From assembly GCA_017592665.1 (NCBI GenBank), contig JAGFNW010000008.1, positions 208,063 to 272,062 of the forward strand: DNA of 64,000 bases, given 5' to 3'. Position numbers and translations under genes: made by a program. Position 1 is the stretch's first letter. Every line of letters begins with the position of its first letter. The DNA is from Streptosporangiaceae bacterium NEAU-GS5 (GTDB lineage: Bacteria > Actinomycetota > Actinomycetes > Streptosporangiales > Streptosporangiaceae). Shown piece by piece: positions 8,738-16,951 of this stretch. The notes below the pieces were generated by a model. The model ran no database searches, had not been told where the DNA came from, and saw only the letters and a program-made list of their open reading frames with translations.

Positions 8738-9583
8738 ATGACCAAGCCATTCACCGACCGCGAACTGAGCGAACTGGCTCGCGTATTCGCTCCAGGCCCG
8801 GCGGCATTGACCCTTTTCACCCGCGCGGGCATCCCGCGGCAGGACCTGCCCGGCGCGTTGGGCGGCGTAACGTCACGGGAATACTGGACCATGATCAGTG
8901 ACCTGATCGCCGCCGGCACTGTCGAAAATGGAGCACGCCGGGTTCTCACCGCCGCGTCCGAAATCTTTCCCGCCAATCCGATCTTTCAGGGCAGCGGCAC
9001 GCTTCGCCACGTCCTGTTCATCGGAGCGAGTCCCGACCGGATGAGCACGCTCCGGCCTGACCGCGAGCTGCGTGAGATAATCCGACGTGCCGACAATGAC
9101 CGGATCAAGGTGCGCTATCGCCCGGCCGCGGATTCCGGCAATCTGGCCGCAGTCTTGGAGGACCGCACCGACATCCTCCATTTGGCGTGCCATGGCAACT
9201 CGGACTCCGTCTACTTCGAGGCACCGGACGGAACACGACAGGTAGTCAGCGGCCGTCATTTGGCCGACACCCTTCGCCTTTATCAGGACGATGCAGGCGC
9301 CGTCCTAAGAGGGGTGGTCCTCGCCGCATGCCACAGTGCGGCCGTAGCCGAGCTGCTGCGCCCATACGCGGACACCATCATCGCTCATCAAGGAGATCTG
9401 CTCGACGTCTGCGCCATCGAATTCGCCGCCGAACTCTATCGCGTTCTTCCTGTTTCAGCCTCACTTGGCGGCGCCGCCCGCATAGCCGCCCGCCACGCGG
9501 CGAACGCGCGCGCTTTATGTGGCATGGTCCCTGACGAGCTGGTCGTGTTCGAAAAGCAGGAAGGCGCAAATGGCACAAAATGA
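8738..9583 (+). CDS. EAD1-CHAT protease
   Basis: A 281-aa two-domain protein. Residues 5-85 are an effector-associated domain 1 (EAD1), a death-like adaptor fold: FTDRELSELARVF, LFTRAGIPRQDLP, EYWTMISDLI, ILTAASEIFPANPIF-type layout. Residues about 90-281 are a CHAT protease with His152 (LHLACHG) and Cys198 (LAACHS). EAD domains couple effectors to sensors through homotypic contacts, and the E2 fusion at 11420 carries a second EAD1. I chose ATG 8738 over GTG 8732 because AGAGG sits 6 bp upstream of it. First gene of the coupled operon; its stop overlaps the next start. Likely the executioner of the system (inference). Confidence 0.85.
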   Translation: MTKPFTDRELSELARVFAPGPAALTLFTRAGIPRQDLPGALGGVTSREYWTMISDLIAAGTVENGARRVLTAASEIFPANPIFQGSGTLRHVLFIGASPDRMSTLRPDRELREIIRRADNDRIKVRYRPAADSGNLAAVLEDRTDILHLACHGNSDSVYFEAPDGTRQVVSGRHLADTLRLYQDDAGAVLRGVVLAACHSAAVAELLRPYADTIIAHQGDLLDVCAIEFAAELYRVLPVSASLGGAARIAARHAANARALCGMVPDELVVFEKQEGANGTK

Positions 9584-9779
9584 GTACGTCGAAGATCTTC
9601 CTGACCTGATCGACGCCGGCGAGTACGGCGTTCATCCGGAGGGACAGCTGGTGCGGCTATGCATCAGCGTGACCCCGGACGGGGTCGAGGTCCTGGGCGA
9701 CGCGTTTCGCCCAGACGTCCTCGACGCGCTCCTCGGCAATCTGGGTGGCGGACCAGTGGAGCAGATGCTGTGCGGCTAG
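9570..9779 (+). CDS. 69-aa peptide ending in Cys-Gly, ternary-system-associated type
   Basis: A small acidic protein with an N-terminal stretch (YVEDLPDLIDAGEYGVHPEG), a strand (QLVRLCISVTPDGVEVLG), one helix and the C-terminus GGGPVEQMLCG. ATG 9570 overlaps the end of the CHAT gene by 14 bp, so I reject the longer frame upstream. Its size and place resemble short peptides in FtsH-type ternary operons (from memory, not verified). The exposed C-terminal Gly directly after Cys makes it a possible modifier or carrier for the E1/E2 pair, but it is too short for a full beta-grasp fold. Function unknown. Confidence 0.6.
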   Translation: MAQNEYVEDLPDLIDAGEYGVHPEGQLVRLCISVTPDGVEVLGDAFRPDVLDALLGNLGGGPVEQMLCG

Positions 9780-10363
9780 GCGACCATGACGGGCGGGAGT
9801 CCGTCGAATTCGAGCTGGGCCACGCCGCTGCCGTCGACCGCCGGATCGAGGCTGACGTGCCCGCGGGCCCGGCAATCACCAATATCACATCCTGGTGGAA
9901 CCATTTGCCCTGTGGCCGATGCGGCCATACTTTCCGCAGAGGCGATCCGGTGATTCAGGATTTCCTCGCGCGCGAGGTCATCCACACGAACCCGCAGCTC
10001 GGATGCGGCGCGGCGGAATCGGCGGACCGGGGCCAGGACGACGAATTGACGGCTTTCGGGGCGGGCGTTCTGGCGGCCTGGCCCGGTGACGACAACGCGC
10101 CGGTCACCAGGCTTACCGATGATGACTGGCGTAGCAGCTGGTCAGGCCCGCCGCTCATGCGGGCACGCTGCCTGTTCTGCGCGCACACCTTCCGGTCGGG
10201 CGAGCTGGTGATCGTTTGCCCTTGCGGCCCCGGACAGCCGCAGTGCGGCTCGGCCGTGCACCGTGATCCGGCCCTTGGCATGGTCTGCTGGGAGAGCTGG
10301 CGTCCCGACGGGCGGATCGGATCCTGCCCGGTCACATTGGCCAGGCGCGGCGATGACAACTGA
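9770..10363 (+). CDS. RING-like binuclear zinc protein (candidate E3)
   Basis: A 197-aa protein from GTG 9770, which overlaps the previous stop; the longer frame would run far into that gene. Two cysteine blocks are visible: Cys48-x2-Cys51 (LPCGRCGHTF), then Cys134-x2-Cys137, Cys150-x-Cys152, Cys159, His164, Cys173 and Cys186. The spacing of the second block fits a cross-braced RING/treble-clef. The duplicated CxxCxHTFRxG motif suggests a repeated zinc module. Prokaryotic RING proteins are known beside E1/E2/JAB genes and are predicted ubiquitin-like ligases. The next gene here is the E1 (11-bp overlap). Role as E3 is inferred. Confidence 0.72.
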   Translation: MRLGDHDGRESVEFELGHAAAVDRRIEADVPAGPAITNITSWWNHLPCGRCGHTFRRGDPVIQDFLAREVIHTNPQLGCGAAESADRGQDDELTAFGAGVLAAWPGDDNAPVTRLTDDDWRSSWSGPPLMRARCLFCAHTFRSGELVIVCPCGPGQPQCGSAVHRDPALGMVCWESWRPDGRIGSCPVTLARRGDDN

Positions 10364-11441
10364 GGCCACCGACCGATATGCGCGGCAGCGCCTCGTGGCG
10401 GGCTGGAACCAGGAGCGTCTGGCGGCGGCCACGGCAGTGGTAGTTGGGGTCGGCGCGCTGGGGAACGAGGTCGCCAAGAACCTCACGCTGGCCGGTGTCG
10501 GCCACCTCATCCTCTGTGATCCCGACACTGTGAGCGCGTCGAATCTGAGTCGCAGCGTGTTATTCCGCGCCGCCGATCTCGGGCTGGCGAAGACCGAGGC
10601 GGCCAAGACCGAGCTGACGCGCATGTCCAGGGGTGTGAAGGTGGACTGCCGCAGGTCGGAGCTGACATCTGGAGTGGGCCTCGGCGAGCTCGCCGACGCC
10701 GACGTGGTCATGGGCTGCCTTGACAACCGGCGAGCCAGACTGCAACTGCTGGGCCGGTGCGCACTCGCGGGAGCACACCTGGTGGACGGAGGCACGGATC
10801 CCTGGGGTGGCGAGATCCGGCTCCGCTTCTCACGCGCCGACCCCTGCTACGGCTGCTCGCTGACACCTGCCCAGCGCGGGGAGTCCGACGTGCCCTGGCG
10901 ATGCCAGGATGCCTCACAGGAGCTTCCACCGGCCGCCACGATTGCCGGCACGGCCCTGGTCGCGGCCTGGATGACTGGGGCGGCACTCCGCGCCGTTCTG
11001 GGCCAGACTCCGCCCTATCGGTTCATCAGGATCGACGGCAAAGACGGCGAATCGAGTCCTGTGACCGTGACGAGGGATCCCGGCTGCCCGCTTCATCACC
11101 CCATGGGAGAGGTCGAGCGCGTCCCGTTCGGCCATCGCGCGACCGTCGATGCCTTCCTGGCCGTATTGCCAGATGACGCCGACCCGCTCACCTGGACCGA
11201 ATTCCCATTGACAGCCGACTGCCGCGGATGTGGCCGTCGCCATCCACGAGACGAGATCCACGCGAGAGCCATGACATGTCACGAGTGCGGCGGCATCGTG
11301 CGCCCCCGGTTCAGCCAGCGGTTACGGGACGCCATGGGAGAACCCGACCTGCGTCTGTCCCACCTCGGGGTCGCACCACAAGAGATCATCGCCGTCCGGC
11401 TGCCGGGAGGTGAGTTTCGATGGCTTCGCCTGAGCCGTTGA
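10353..11441 (+). CDS. E1-like ThiF/MoeB-family adenylyltransferase
   Basis: A 362-aa E1-like activating enzyme. The nucleotide-binding loop is Gly32-x-Gly-x-x-Gly37-Asn-Glu. Acidic Asp56 and Asp58 sit in LILCDPDTV, and NLSR (64-67) plus Lys80 match the ATP-contact positions of ThiF/MoeB. Cys184 (PWRCQDASQE, before PPAATIAG) lies where E1 enzymes carry the thioester cysteine. Cys165/Cys168 (DPCYGC) and a C-terminal CxxC...CxxC ribbon (290, 293, 309, 312) probably bind zinc. ATG 10353 gives a normal ThiF N-terminus. It would adenylate the C-terminal Gly of a ubiquitin-like protein and pass it to the E2 encoded by the next gene, which overlaps by 22 bp. Confidence 0.9.
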   Translation: MTTEATDRYARQRLVAGWNQERLAAATAVVVGVGALGNEVAKNLTLAGVGHLILCDPDTVSASNLSRSVLFRAADLGLAKTEAAKTELTRMSRGVKVDCRRSELTSGVGLGELADADVVMGCLDNRRARLQLLGRCALAGAHLVDGGTDPWGGEIRLRFSRADPCYGCSLTPAQRGESDVPWRCQDASQELPPAATIAGTALVAAWMTGAALRAVLGQTPPYRFIRIDGKDGESSPVTVTRDPGCPLHHPMGEVERVPFGHRATVDAFLAVLPDDADPLTWTEFPLTADCRGCGRRHPRDEIHARAMTCHECGGIVRPRFSQRLRDAMGEPDLRLSHLGVAPQEIIAVRLPGGEFRWLRLSR

Positions 11442-13054
11442 GACAACCACGCCGTCCTCCCACCGCGACGCTTCGGCCGGCCAGGGAGATCCCCCTGGAG
11501 TCAGACGAGCTCGACGAGTTCCGATGGGCCGTGGCACGAGTGTTCAACGATCAGACGAGTGCCGAGAACCTGCTGGCCAGGATCGGATACCCCAGAGAGC
11601 ATCTGCCCACGTGGGCCGGCCAGAACGCGGACACGTGGTGGACCGAGGTGTTCCTGGCACTGCATCACGGGATCATCGACCTTCCGCACCGCCGCCTGCT
11701 CGGTGCCGCGGTCCGCGTCTACCAGCACAACCCGGTCTTCCGCCCGCTGGCCCAACGACATGGGTTGATCAACCTGGACGAGGGCACCGCCGGAGAGCAG
11801 GACATGACAGACCCGGTCGCCCCAGAGCCGCAAGCACCGAGCATGCCTGAGGTGCACCCGGACGAGCCTGAGGACGCCTCAGCGGACAGCACCGCGGAAG
11901 CTGTCGGAGCGCCAGAGGAGGCAGGGCTCGCAGACGCCGAGGAGGCCGGGCCGCCGACCTGCCATGTGATCATCCGAGCGAGCTCGGAGGACGCGAGGGT
12001 TGAGGCCGCCGACATTCTGCGGGCTCTCGAGCTCGACCCAAGAGATGTCTGGTCCACCGCTCACGCCATCTCCTACCGCCTGAACACCGACGACATCTCT
12101 CATGTCCGTCGGCAGCTGGACTCGACAGATCTCGGCTGGACCGTCGTCCCCGCGGGCGCACGCGACTACCTACTGCGCGAGGTCTACGTACAAGGACCTG
12201 ACGGCCGCCGTTTCCGCTTCCTTGACGCCCCTGCCCAGCAGACGGTCGGCAACATCGCCGCCGAGGTCGTCGACCAGTACGGCAAGACCTTCGCCGACAA
12301 AGCGCGCCCAACAGTGGTGGATCACGTCGAGGATGACGGACGGCGCCGCAGGCTCGCCCCCGAGGCGACACTTCACGACGAAGGGGTCCGGGAAGGAGCT
12401 CATCTCCGCGTCGGGTTCGAGGCCACCGCGGGCGCGATCAATCCGCTGGACCGCCAGGACGCGCTGAGCAGAGTGCGCAACGAGCTGCTCTCCTTCGCCA
12501 GGAGCCGCCCCGATCTGGTGGTCCGAGGTTTCCCACCGATGCTCCCGACCGAATATGAGCTGGAATTCACCCAGCCCAGCCTCGGTCCGCCACGGACGCA
12601 GGACGGCGACCCCACCCGGGTGGAACGGCATGTCGTGAGCATCAGCCTGCGCGGCGACTTTCCCCAGACGCCGCCGGTGGTCTTCTGGGACAGCCTCATC
12701 TTTCATCCGAATGTCTACCCCAACTACGGCGACATGTCCCTGGATCATCCCGAGCACAGCGGCCTCGTCTGCCTCGGCATGCTGGCGGAGTCCTACCGGC
12801 CGTCCCTCGACTTCGGGGACCTGTTCCAGTTGCTGATCGACATGGCGGCCTTCCGCAACTACGGCCTGTTGGAGCCGACAGGCGTCGTCGGCGCGGACGG
12901 CCGCGAGGAGACCCGCGTCAACTTCTACGACAGGGCCGCCGCGATCTGGGTGGCAGAACATCCGGAGGAGATCCTCCAGATGGGTGGATCGCCGGGAGGT
13001 CGGCCCATGCGAGTGGAGCCGGAGTATCGCAACGTCATCGAGGCTGTCACGTGA
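11420..13054 (+). CDS. EAD1-Ubl-E2 fusion (ubiquitin-conjugating enzyme)
   Basis: A 544-aa modular protein. Residues 28-110 are an EAD1 domain (AENLLARIGYPREHLP, then VYQHNPVFRPL). A Glu/Pro-rich linker (115-180) follows. Residues 181-245 form a small alpha/beta unit of unknown family. Residues 252-340 are a YukD-like ubiquitin fold (VYVQGPDGRRFRFLDAP, TVGNIAAEVV, LHDEGVREGAHLRVGF). Residues 350-500 are an E2: FPPMLPTEYELEF, His429-Pro430-Asn431 and catalytic Cys451 in GLVCLGM. The HPN triad and cysteine are intact, so transferase activity is likely. The Ubl is internal and cannot be conjugated without cleavage, so it may be regulatory. ATG 11420 follows GGGAGGTGAG. It is coupled to JAB by a GTGA overlap. 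Confidence 0.87.
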   Translation: MASPEPLRQPRRPPTATLRPAREIPLESDELDEFRWAVARVFNDQTSAENLLARIGYPREHLPTWAGQNADTWWTEVFLALHHGIIDLPHRRLLGAAVRVYQHNPVFRPLAQRHGLINLDEGTAGEQDMTDPVAPEPQAPSMPEVHPDEPEDASADSTAEAVGAPEEAGLADAEEAGPPTCHVIIRASSEDARVEAADILRALELDPRDVWSTAHAISYRLNTDDISHVRRQLDSTDLGWTVVPAGARDYLLREVYVQGPDGRRFRFLDAPAQQTVGNIAAEVVDQYGKTFADKARPTVVDHVEDDGRRRRLAPEATLHDEGVREGAHLRVGFEATAGAINPLDRQDALSRVRNELLSFARSRPDLVVRGFPPMLPTEYELEFTQPSLGPPRTQDGDPTRVERHVVSISLRGDFPQTPPVVFWDSLIFHPNVYPNYGDMSLDHPEHSGLVCLGMLAESYRPSLDFGDLFQLLIDMAAFRNYGLLEPTGVVGADGREETRVNFYDRAAAIWVAEHPEEILQMGGSPGGRPMRVEPEYRNVIEAVT

Positions 13055-14082
13055 GCGAGATCACGGTCGACGTCTATCGCATAGACGACTTCACCAAGCA
13101 GGACAGCGTCCCCCTGACGGGCCTGCTGCGCTCGGCTCTTGAGCCTCTGCTCGGCGAGTCTCTCGCCGGCGCGCGGTTCAACCTCGTCTTCCTGCCCGTG
13201 CCCGACCTGGGAGTGCTGGACGGACATCCACCGTTGATCAATCTACGAAGCAGCCACGGTTATCTCAATGTACGTGTCGTACTCGGCGGCCTGCTCGTAT
13301 ACCAGCATCCGCACTCAGTCCGCGAGGTTGTCGCGCGACCGCTGCAACGCCTGCTGGCGGCACGGGGAGCGGACGGCCGCACACCCGGCTCCCGACATCA
13401 GGGCTCAGGAGACGGCGGATGGGGGTTCGGAATCTCCGGACCCGGCCTTGATCACATCTCCCTCGTCCGCCCCAAGCCCGTGCTCCCCGGCAGCGTTGAG
13501 ATCTCGGTCGGCACACGCCGACGCGCGTTGTTCCACGTGGAGGAGCTGCCCGAGCCGGAGCCCCGGGTGACGACGATGGCCGAGCTGGGCGTCCCGGCCT
13601 GGCCGGATGCGATCGACCCGCCGCTCGCGGTCGTCCTGACCGCCATCGTCTACGACCAGCTGCTCTCGTCGATGTCGTTCTCCGACGACCTGGAGGAGGG
13701 CGGCTTCTTTATCGGTGAGGTCTATCGGGCCGAGCAGGGCGGCATGGTCATCCTGATCACCGAGGCCGTCAAGGCCGAGCAGTCGGGCGCGTCGATGCTG
13801 CACTTCACCTTCACAGGGGAAAGTTTTCTCCGGCTCAACGACCTGATCGCTCACCGTTCCATGGGGGAACGGCTCCTCGGCTGGTATCACACGCATCTGT
13901 TCCCGGCCAGTGACGAACTCGGCTTGTCCTCCATCGACGTGGAACTGCACAAGGGCACGTTCCGCCAACCGTGGCAGGTGGCCGGACTCGTCAATATCGA
14001 CCGGAGATCTCGCCTGCTGCGCTTCTACGCGGAGCACGCGGGGCAGGTCGTCCCCGTTCCCTTCCAGGTGAGCACGCGATGA
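13051..14082 (+). CDS. JAB/JAMM-domain isopeptidase (deubiquitinase-like)
   Basis: A 343-aa protein. The first 175 residues are an alpha/beta region that I do not recognise, with a Gly/Ser-rich linker near 115-130. The C-terminal JAB domain carries the complete JAMM zinc site: Glu215 before GGFFIG, His280 and His282 in WYHTHL, Ser293 and Asp296 in LSSID. Such enzymes remove or mature ubiquitin-like tags; beside E1 and E2 this is the expected processing or recycling enzyme. It starts at a GTG overlapping the E2 stop, and its own stop overlaps the next ATG. Confidence 0.87.
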   Translation: MSEITVDVYRIDDFTKQDSVPLTGLLRSALEPLLGESLAGARFNLVFLPVPDLGVLDGHPPLINLRSSHGYLNVRVVLGGLLVYQHPHSVREVVARPLQRLLAARGADGRTPGSRHQGSGDGGWGFGISGPGLDHISLVRPKPVLPGSVEISVGTRRRALFHVEELPEPEPRVTTMAELGVPAWPDAIDPPLAVVLTAIVYDQLLSSMSFSDDLEEGGFFIGEVYRAEQGGMVILITEAVKAEQSGASMLHFTFTGESFLRLNDLIAHRSMGERLLGWYHTHLFPASDELGLSSIDVELHKGTFRQPWQVAGLVNIDRRSRLLRFYAEHAGQVVPVPFQVSTR

Positions 14083-15014
14083 CCACGGGACAGGCCCTTC
14101 CGGCCATCGAAGCGTTCGGCCGAGGATCGGCCGAGGAAACGGCGCGGGCGATCCTCGACTGGGCTCGGCAGCCGACCGGCCATGCTCCCCGCGCGACGCT
14201 GCGTGAGCTGGAAACACTCATCGCTCCAGGAGGTCGGACTGTCGCCTCACTGCAGAGACTCGCCTGTGAGGTGGCCGCCCGCCTGGGGGCGGGAGATCCG
14301 CCTCTCGGTGATCGAGCACCCATTGGGCTCGGCGCGCTGTTCCTGGCCGCCGCGATCGGCGGCCGGCACCGCCCCTCAGACGCGGAGCGCCTTGCCGCCG
14401 CAGCCCCCGCGCCGTCCCTTTCCCACTGGCGCGATCTGCTGGCTCGGCATGCGGTTCTCGCTCCCTTCCTCGCCATGCCGGCCGCCGACCACGCCATCTC
14501 GCCCGCTCCGCTGGAGGAGGCCCTGATCGTCGCCTCGCCGCTGACCACCGTGCTGTGCCGCCCCGCCGCGCGGCAACTGGTGGAGGGGACCGTCGGCGCT
14601 GGAATCGACACGGCGCGGCGCCTCGTGTCACGGCCGCATGGCCGGGCCATGCTGTCGCGGCGAATGGCTGTGCCAGAACGGGATCCCGTCACTCTCAACT
14701 GGCGCGCGCATGTGCTGTCCCAGCTCACGCTCGATCGTGTGGACGTGGTTCTGGACACCTATGTCACCGCGCGGGTCACATACGGCGAGGAATGGGACCG
14801 TCACGTGAGATGGGCGACCCGCGAGCTGTGCCGTCCTGAGCTTCCCGACGAGGCGCCGCTCGCCATCGTGCGGTTTTTCGTGCCGCTCGCGCTGCTGGCG
14901 CGACGTCAGGCGGACCTCGTACGGGTGCGCCCCTACCTCACCGGATTCGGCCGCGCGATCCGCTTGGCGGAGCAATACCGGCTGACCACTCGGATAGGAG
15001 CGGAGGGCCGATGA
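14079..15014 (+). CDS. All-helical hypothetical protein of the conjugation operon
   Basis: A 311-aa protein, Ala/Leu/Arg-rich and apparently all alpha-helical, without signal peptide or membrane helix. I recognise no catalytic motif. It begins ATGA at the end of the JAB gene and ends ATGA at the start of the AAA ATPase, so it is stoichiometrically co-translated with both. A scaffold or adaptor between isopeptidase and unfoldase is possible, but that rests on context alone. Confidence 0.6.
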   Translation: MTTGQALPAIEAFGRGSAEETARAILDWARQPTGHAPRATLRELETLIAPGGRTVASLQRLACEVAARLGAGDPPLGDRAPIGLGALFLAAAIGGRHRPSDAERLAAAAPAPSLSHWRDLLARHAVLAPFLAMPAADHAISPAPLEEALIVASPLTTVLCRPAARQLVEGTVGAGIDTARRLVSRPHGRAMLSRRMAVPERDPVTLNWRAHVLSQLTLDRVDVVLDTYVTARVTYGEEWDRHVRWATRELCRPELPDEAPLAIVRFFVPLALLARRQADLVRVRPYLTGFGRAIRLAEQYRLTTRIGAEGR

Positions 15015-16951
15015 TCGAGTTGCGTTTCGTTCCCCTGGATCCTCAGTCGTTCAACGACCGATTCCTGCTGGCCGGCATCGAGGAACCCGATCTCACGCTG
15101 GGCGCGTTCCTCCGGCAGGAGTCCGCGCTCAGCCTGGATCCCATCGATCCCGATCTCCTGGAGATCCCGCTCAGCCGCCTGATCATCCATGTCTGCGCGG
15201 CCGACCCCGCTGTGCCGCTCTATCTGCCACCGTTCGTCGACCTGACCAGGGCGGCGTCACGATCTGCCGAGGAGCGGGCCGCACCGGCGACGCCGGCCCC
15301 CAAACCGGTGGTCATCACGCCCGCCGGCACCGGGCACCCGGAGGAGCTCAGTGAGCGCAGCGCCGTGCTCATCGCCCACGACTCGGACATCACGCGCGCC
15401 GCGGCCTACCTCGACAGTGGTCTTTCGATCCTCATCCGCAGCGAGAAGCTGCTGGTCGAGCACCTGGCACAGGAGATCGCCGGAAGGGCCGGACGCGCAC
15501 CCCGGTTCGTCACGGCCGCCACGAACAGCGCCGCCGACCCCATGGGATTGGGCGGCGGGCGACGGGCGGCGCTGCTGACGGCACTCCAGCAGGCGGTCCA
15601 TGACGCCAAGCCTGGAGAGGTGGTCGTGGTGCCGCATCTCGACCTGCTGGCGGGCGGCAGTGACGCGGCGCTCACCGCCGAGGCCCGCGAACTGACCGAC
15701 GTGCTCTACGAGCGCAGCGACTGCATCCTGCTCGCCTTCACCGACCCGTCGCTGATGGTGCCCGAGGTCCTCGCCAACAGATTCGCGGTGCGGCTGGCCA
15801 TCGACATCCTGCCCCGGCAGGTGCGTACGGCCGAAGGCACGGTCATGCCGATCGGGACGGCGCTGGTCACCCAGGCCGAGGCCGCACTGTTTCACGGCTT
15901 CGACGCATCCGGCCTCTACAAGTACATCGCGGGCATGAACGCCGTACGACTGCGTCATGCCCTCAGGTTCGCCTATCACCAGAACCGTGCGACCGCGCCG
16001 GACACCACCTTCGCCGACCTGCTGCAGGAGCTGCGCAGCTTCAAGGCCAGGACGTCGAGCTCGTTCGAGGTGCCGACGGTCACGTTCGGTGAGATAGGCG
16101 GATACGACGAGGTCAAGGTAGAACTGCGGCGGGCCATAAAGATCATCGGAGGTGCGGGAGACCTACCCGACAGGCTCCGTCCCGACCTCGTGCCGCGCGG
16201 ATTCATATTCCACGGGCCACCCGGCACCGGCAAGACGCTCTTCGCCAAAGCCGCCGCCAACGCGCTCAAGGCGACGATCCTGGTGGTCTCGGGCCCCGAG
16301 GTCACCGACATGTACGTGGGCGAGAGTGAGCGCAAGGTTCGCGAGCTGTTCGCCGAAGCCCGCAGGAACGCTCCCAGCGTCGTGGTCTTCGACGAGTTCG
16401 ACTCGATCGCGGCCCGCAGAACCGGGCGCGACGACGGCGGCAGCCGCGCGGGCAACGCGATCGTGGCCCAGTTGCTGACCGAACTGGACGGTTTTCGGCC
16501 GGAGGTGCCAGTGCTGATCATCGGCACCACGAACCGCATCGACCTGATCGACTCCGCGCTGCTGAGACCCAGCCGGTTCCGCCCCGTGAAGATCGACCTG
16601 CCGGACAAGGTCGCCCGCAGAAAGATAGCGGCCGTGCACGCCGCGCACTTCGGCGTGCCGATCTCAGAATCGCTGCTCGACCGCGTCGCCCAGGCCACCG
16701 ACAAGATGAATGGCGATGAGATCCGGTCCATCTTCCGCGACGCCCGCGCGGACGAGCTCGTCGGAGAGCCGCCGCGTCCGGCCGGCCCCCGCCGCCTCGG
16801 CGAACTCGTCGGTGCCCTCCGCCTGGCGCAGCAGGAACGCGACGCGGGGCCGGACGCCAATCTCCGCCGCCGAGGACATGGCGGACGGGGACGCAGAGAC
16901 CTGCCGGTGTTGTCCGGCCCGAGCAATCCCGAGGAGGACAGGCGGACGTGA
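15011..16951 (+). CDS. FtsH/Cdc48-type AAA ATPase without peptidase
   Basis: A 646-aa protein. Residues 1-105 are a unique N-terminal region. About 110-320 look like a degenerate AAA-type alpha/beta domain (GEVVVVPHLDLLAGG resembles Walker B) with no P-loop. The second AAA domain is complete: Walker A GPPGTGKT (402-409, Lys408), pore loop MYVGESERKVRELF, Walker B VVVFDEFDS (Asp461-Glu462), sensor-1 IIGTTNR and arginine finger LLRPSRFRP. The FtsH zinc protease (HExxH) is absent, so this is an unfoldase or segregase. The C-terminal tail (after about 600) is basic and disordered. With the MoxR and vWA-like genes it completes the three parts of an FtsH-MoxR-vWA ternary system (family knowledge). 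Confidence 0.88.
   Translation: MIELRFVPLDPQSFNDRFLLAGIEEPDLTLGAFLRQESALSLDPIDPDLLEIPLSRLIIHVCAADPAVPLYLPPFVDLTRAASRSAEERAAPATPAPKPVVITPAGTGHPEELSERSAVLIAHDSDITRAAAYLDSGLSILIRSEKLLVEHLAQEIAGRAGRAPRFVTAATNSAADPMGLGGGRRAALLTALQQAVHDAKPGEVVVVPHLDLLAGGSDAALTAEARELTDVLYERSDCILLAFTDPSLMVPEVLANRFAVRLAIDILPRQVRTAEGTVMPIGTALVTQAEAALFHGFDASGLYKYIAGMNAVRLRHALRFAYHQNRATAPDTTFADLLQELRSFKARTSSSFEVPTVTFGEIGGYDEVKVELRRAIKIIGGAGDLPDRLRPDLVPRGFIFHGPPGTGKTLFAKAAANALKATILVVSGPEVTDMYVGESERKVRELFAEARRNAPSVVVFDEFDSIAARRTGRDDGGSRAGNAIVAQLLTELDGFRPEVPVLIIGTTNRIDLIDSALLRPSRFRPVKIDLPDKVARRKIAAVHAAHFGVPISESLLDRVAQATDKMNGDEIRSIFRDARADELVGEPPRPAGPRRLGELVGALRLAQQERDAGPDANLRRRGHGGRGRRDLPVLSGPSNPEEDRRT

Noticed and set aside
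15011..16951. Functional FtsH protease
   Set aside because: The AAA part is FtsH/Cdc48-like, but no HExxH zinc motif or N-terminal membrane helices exist.
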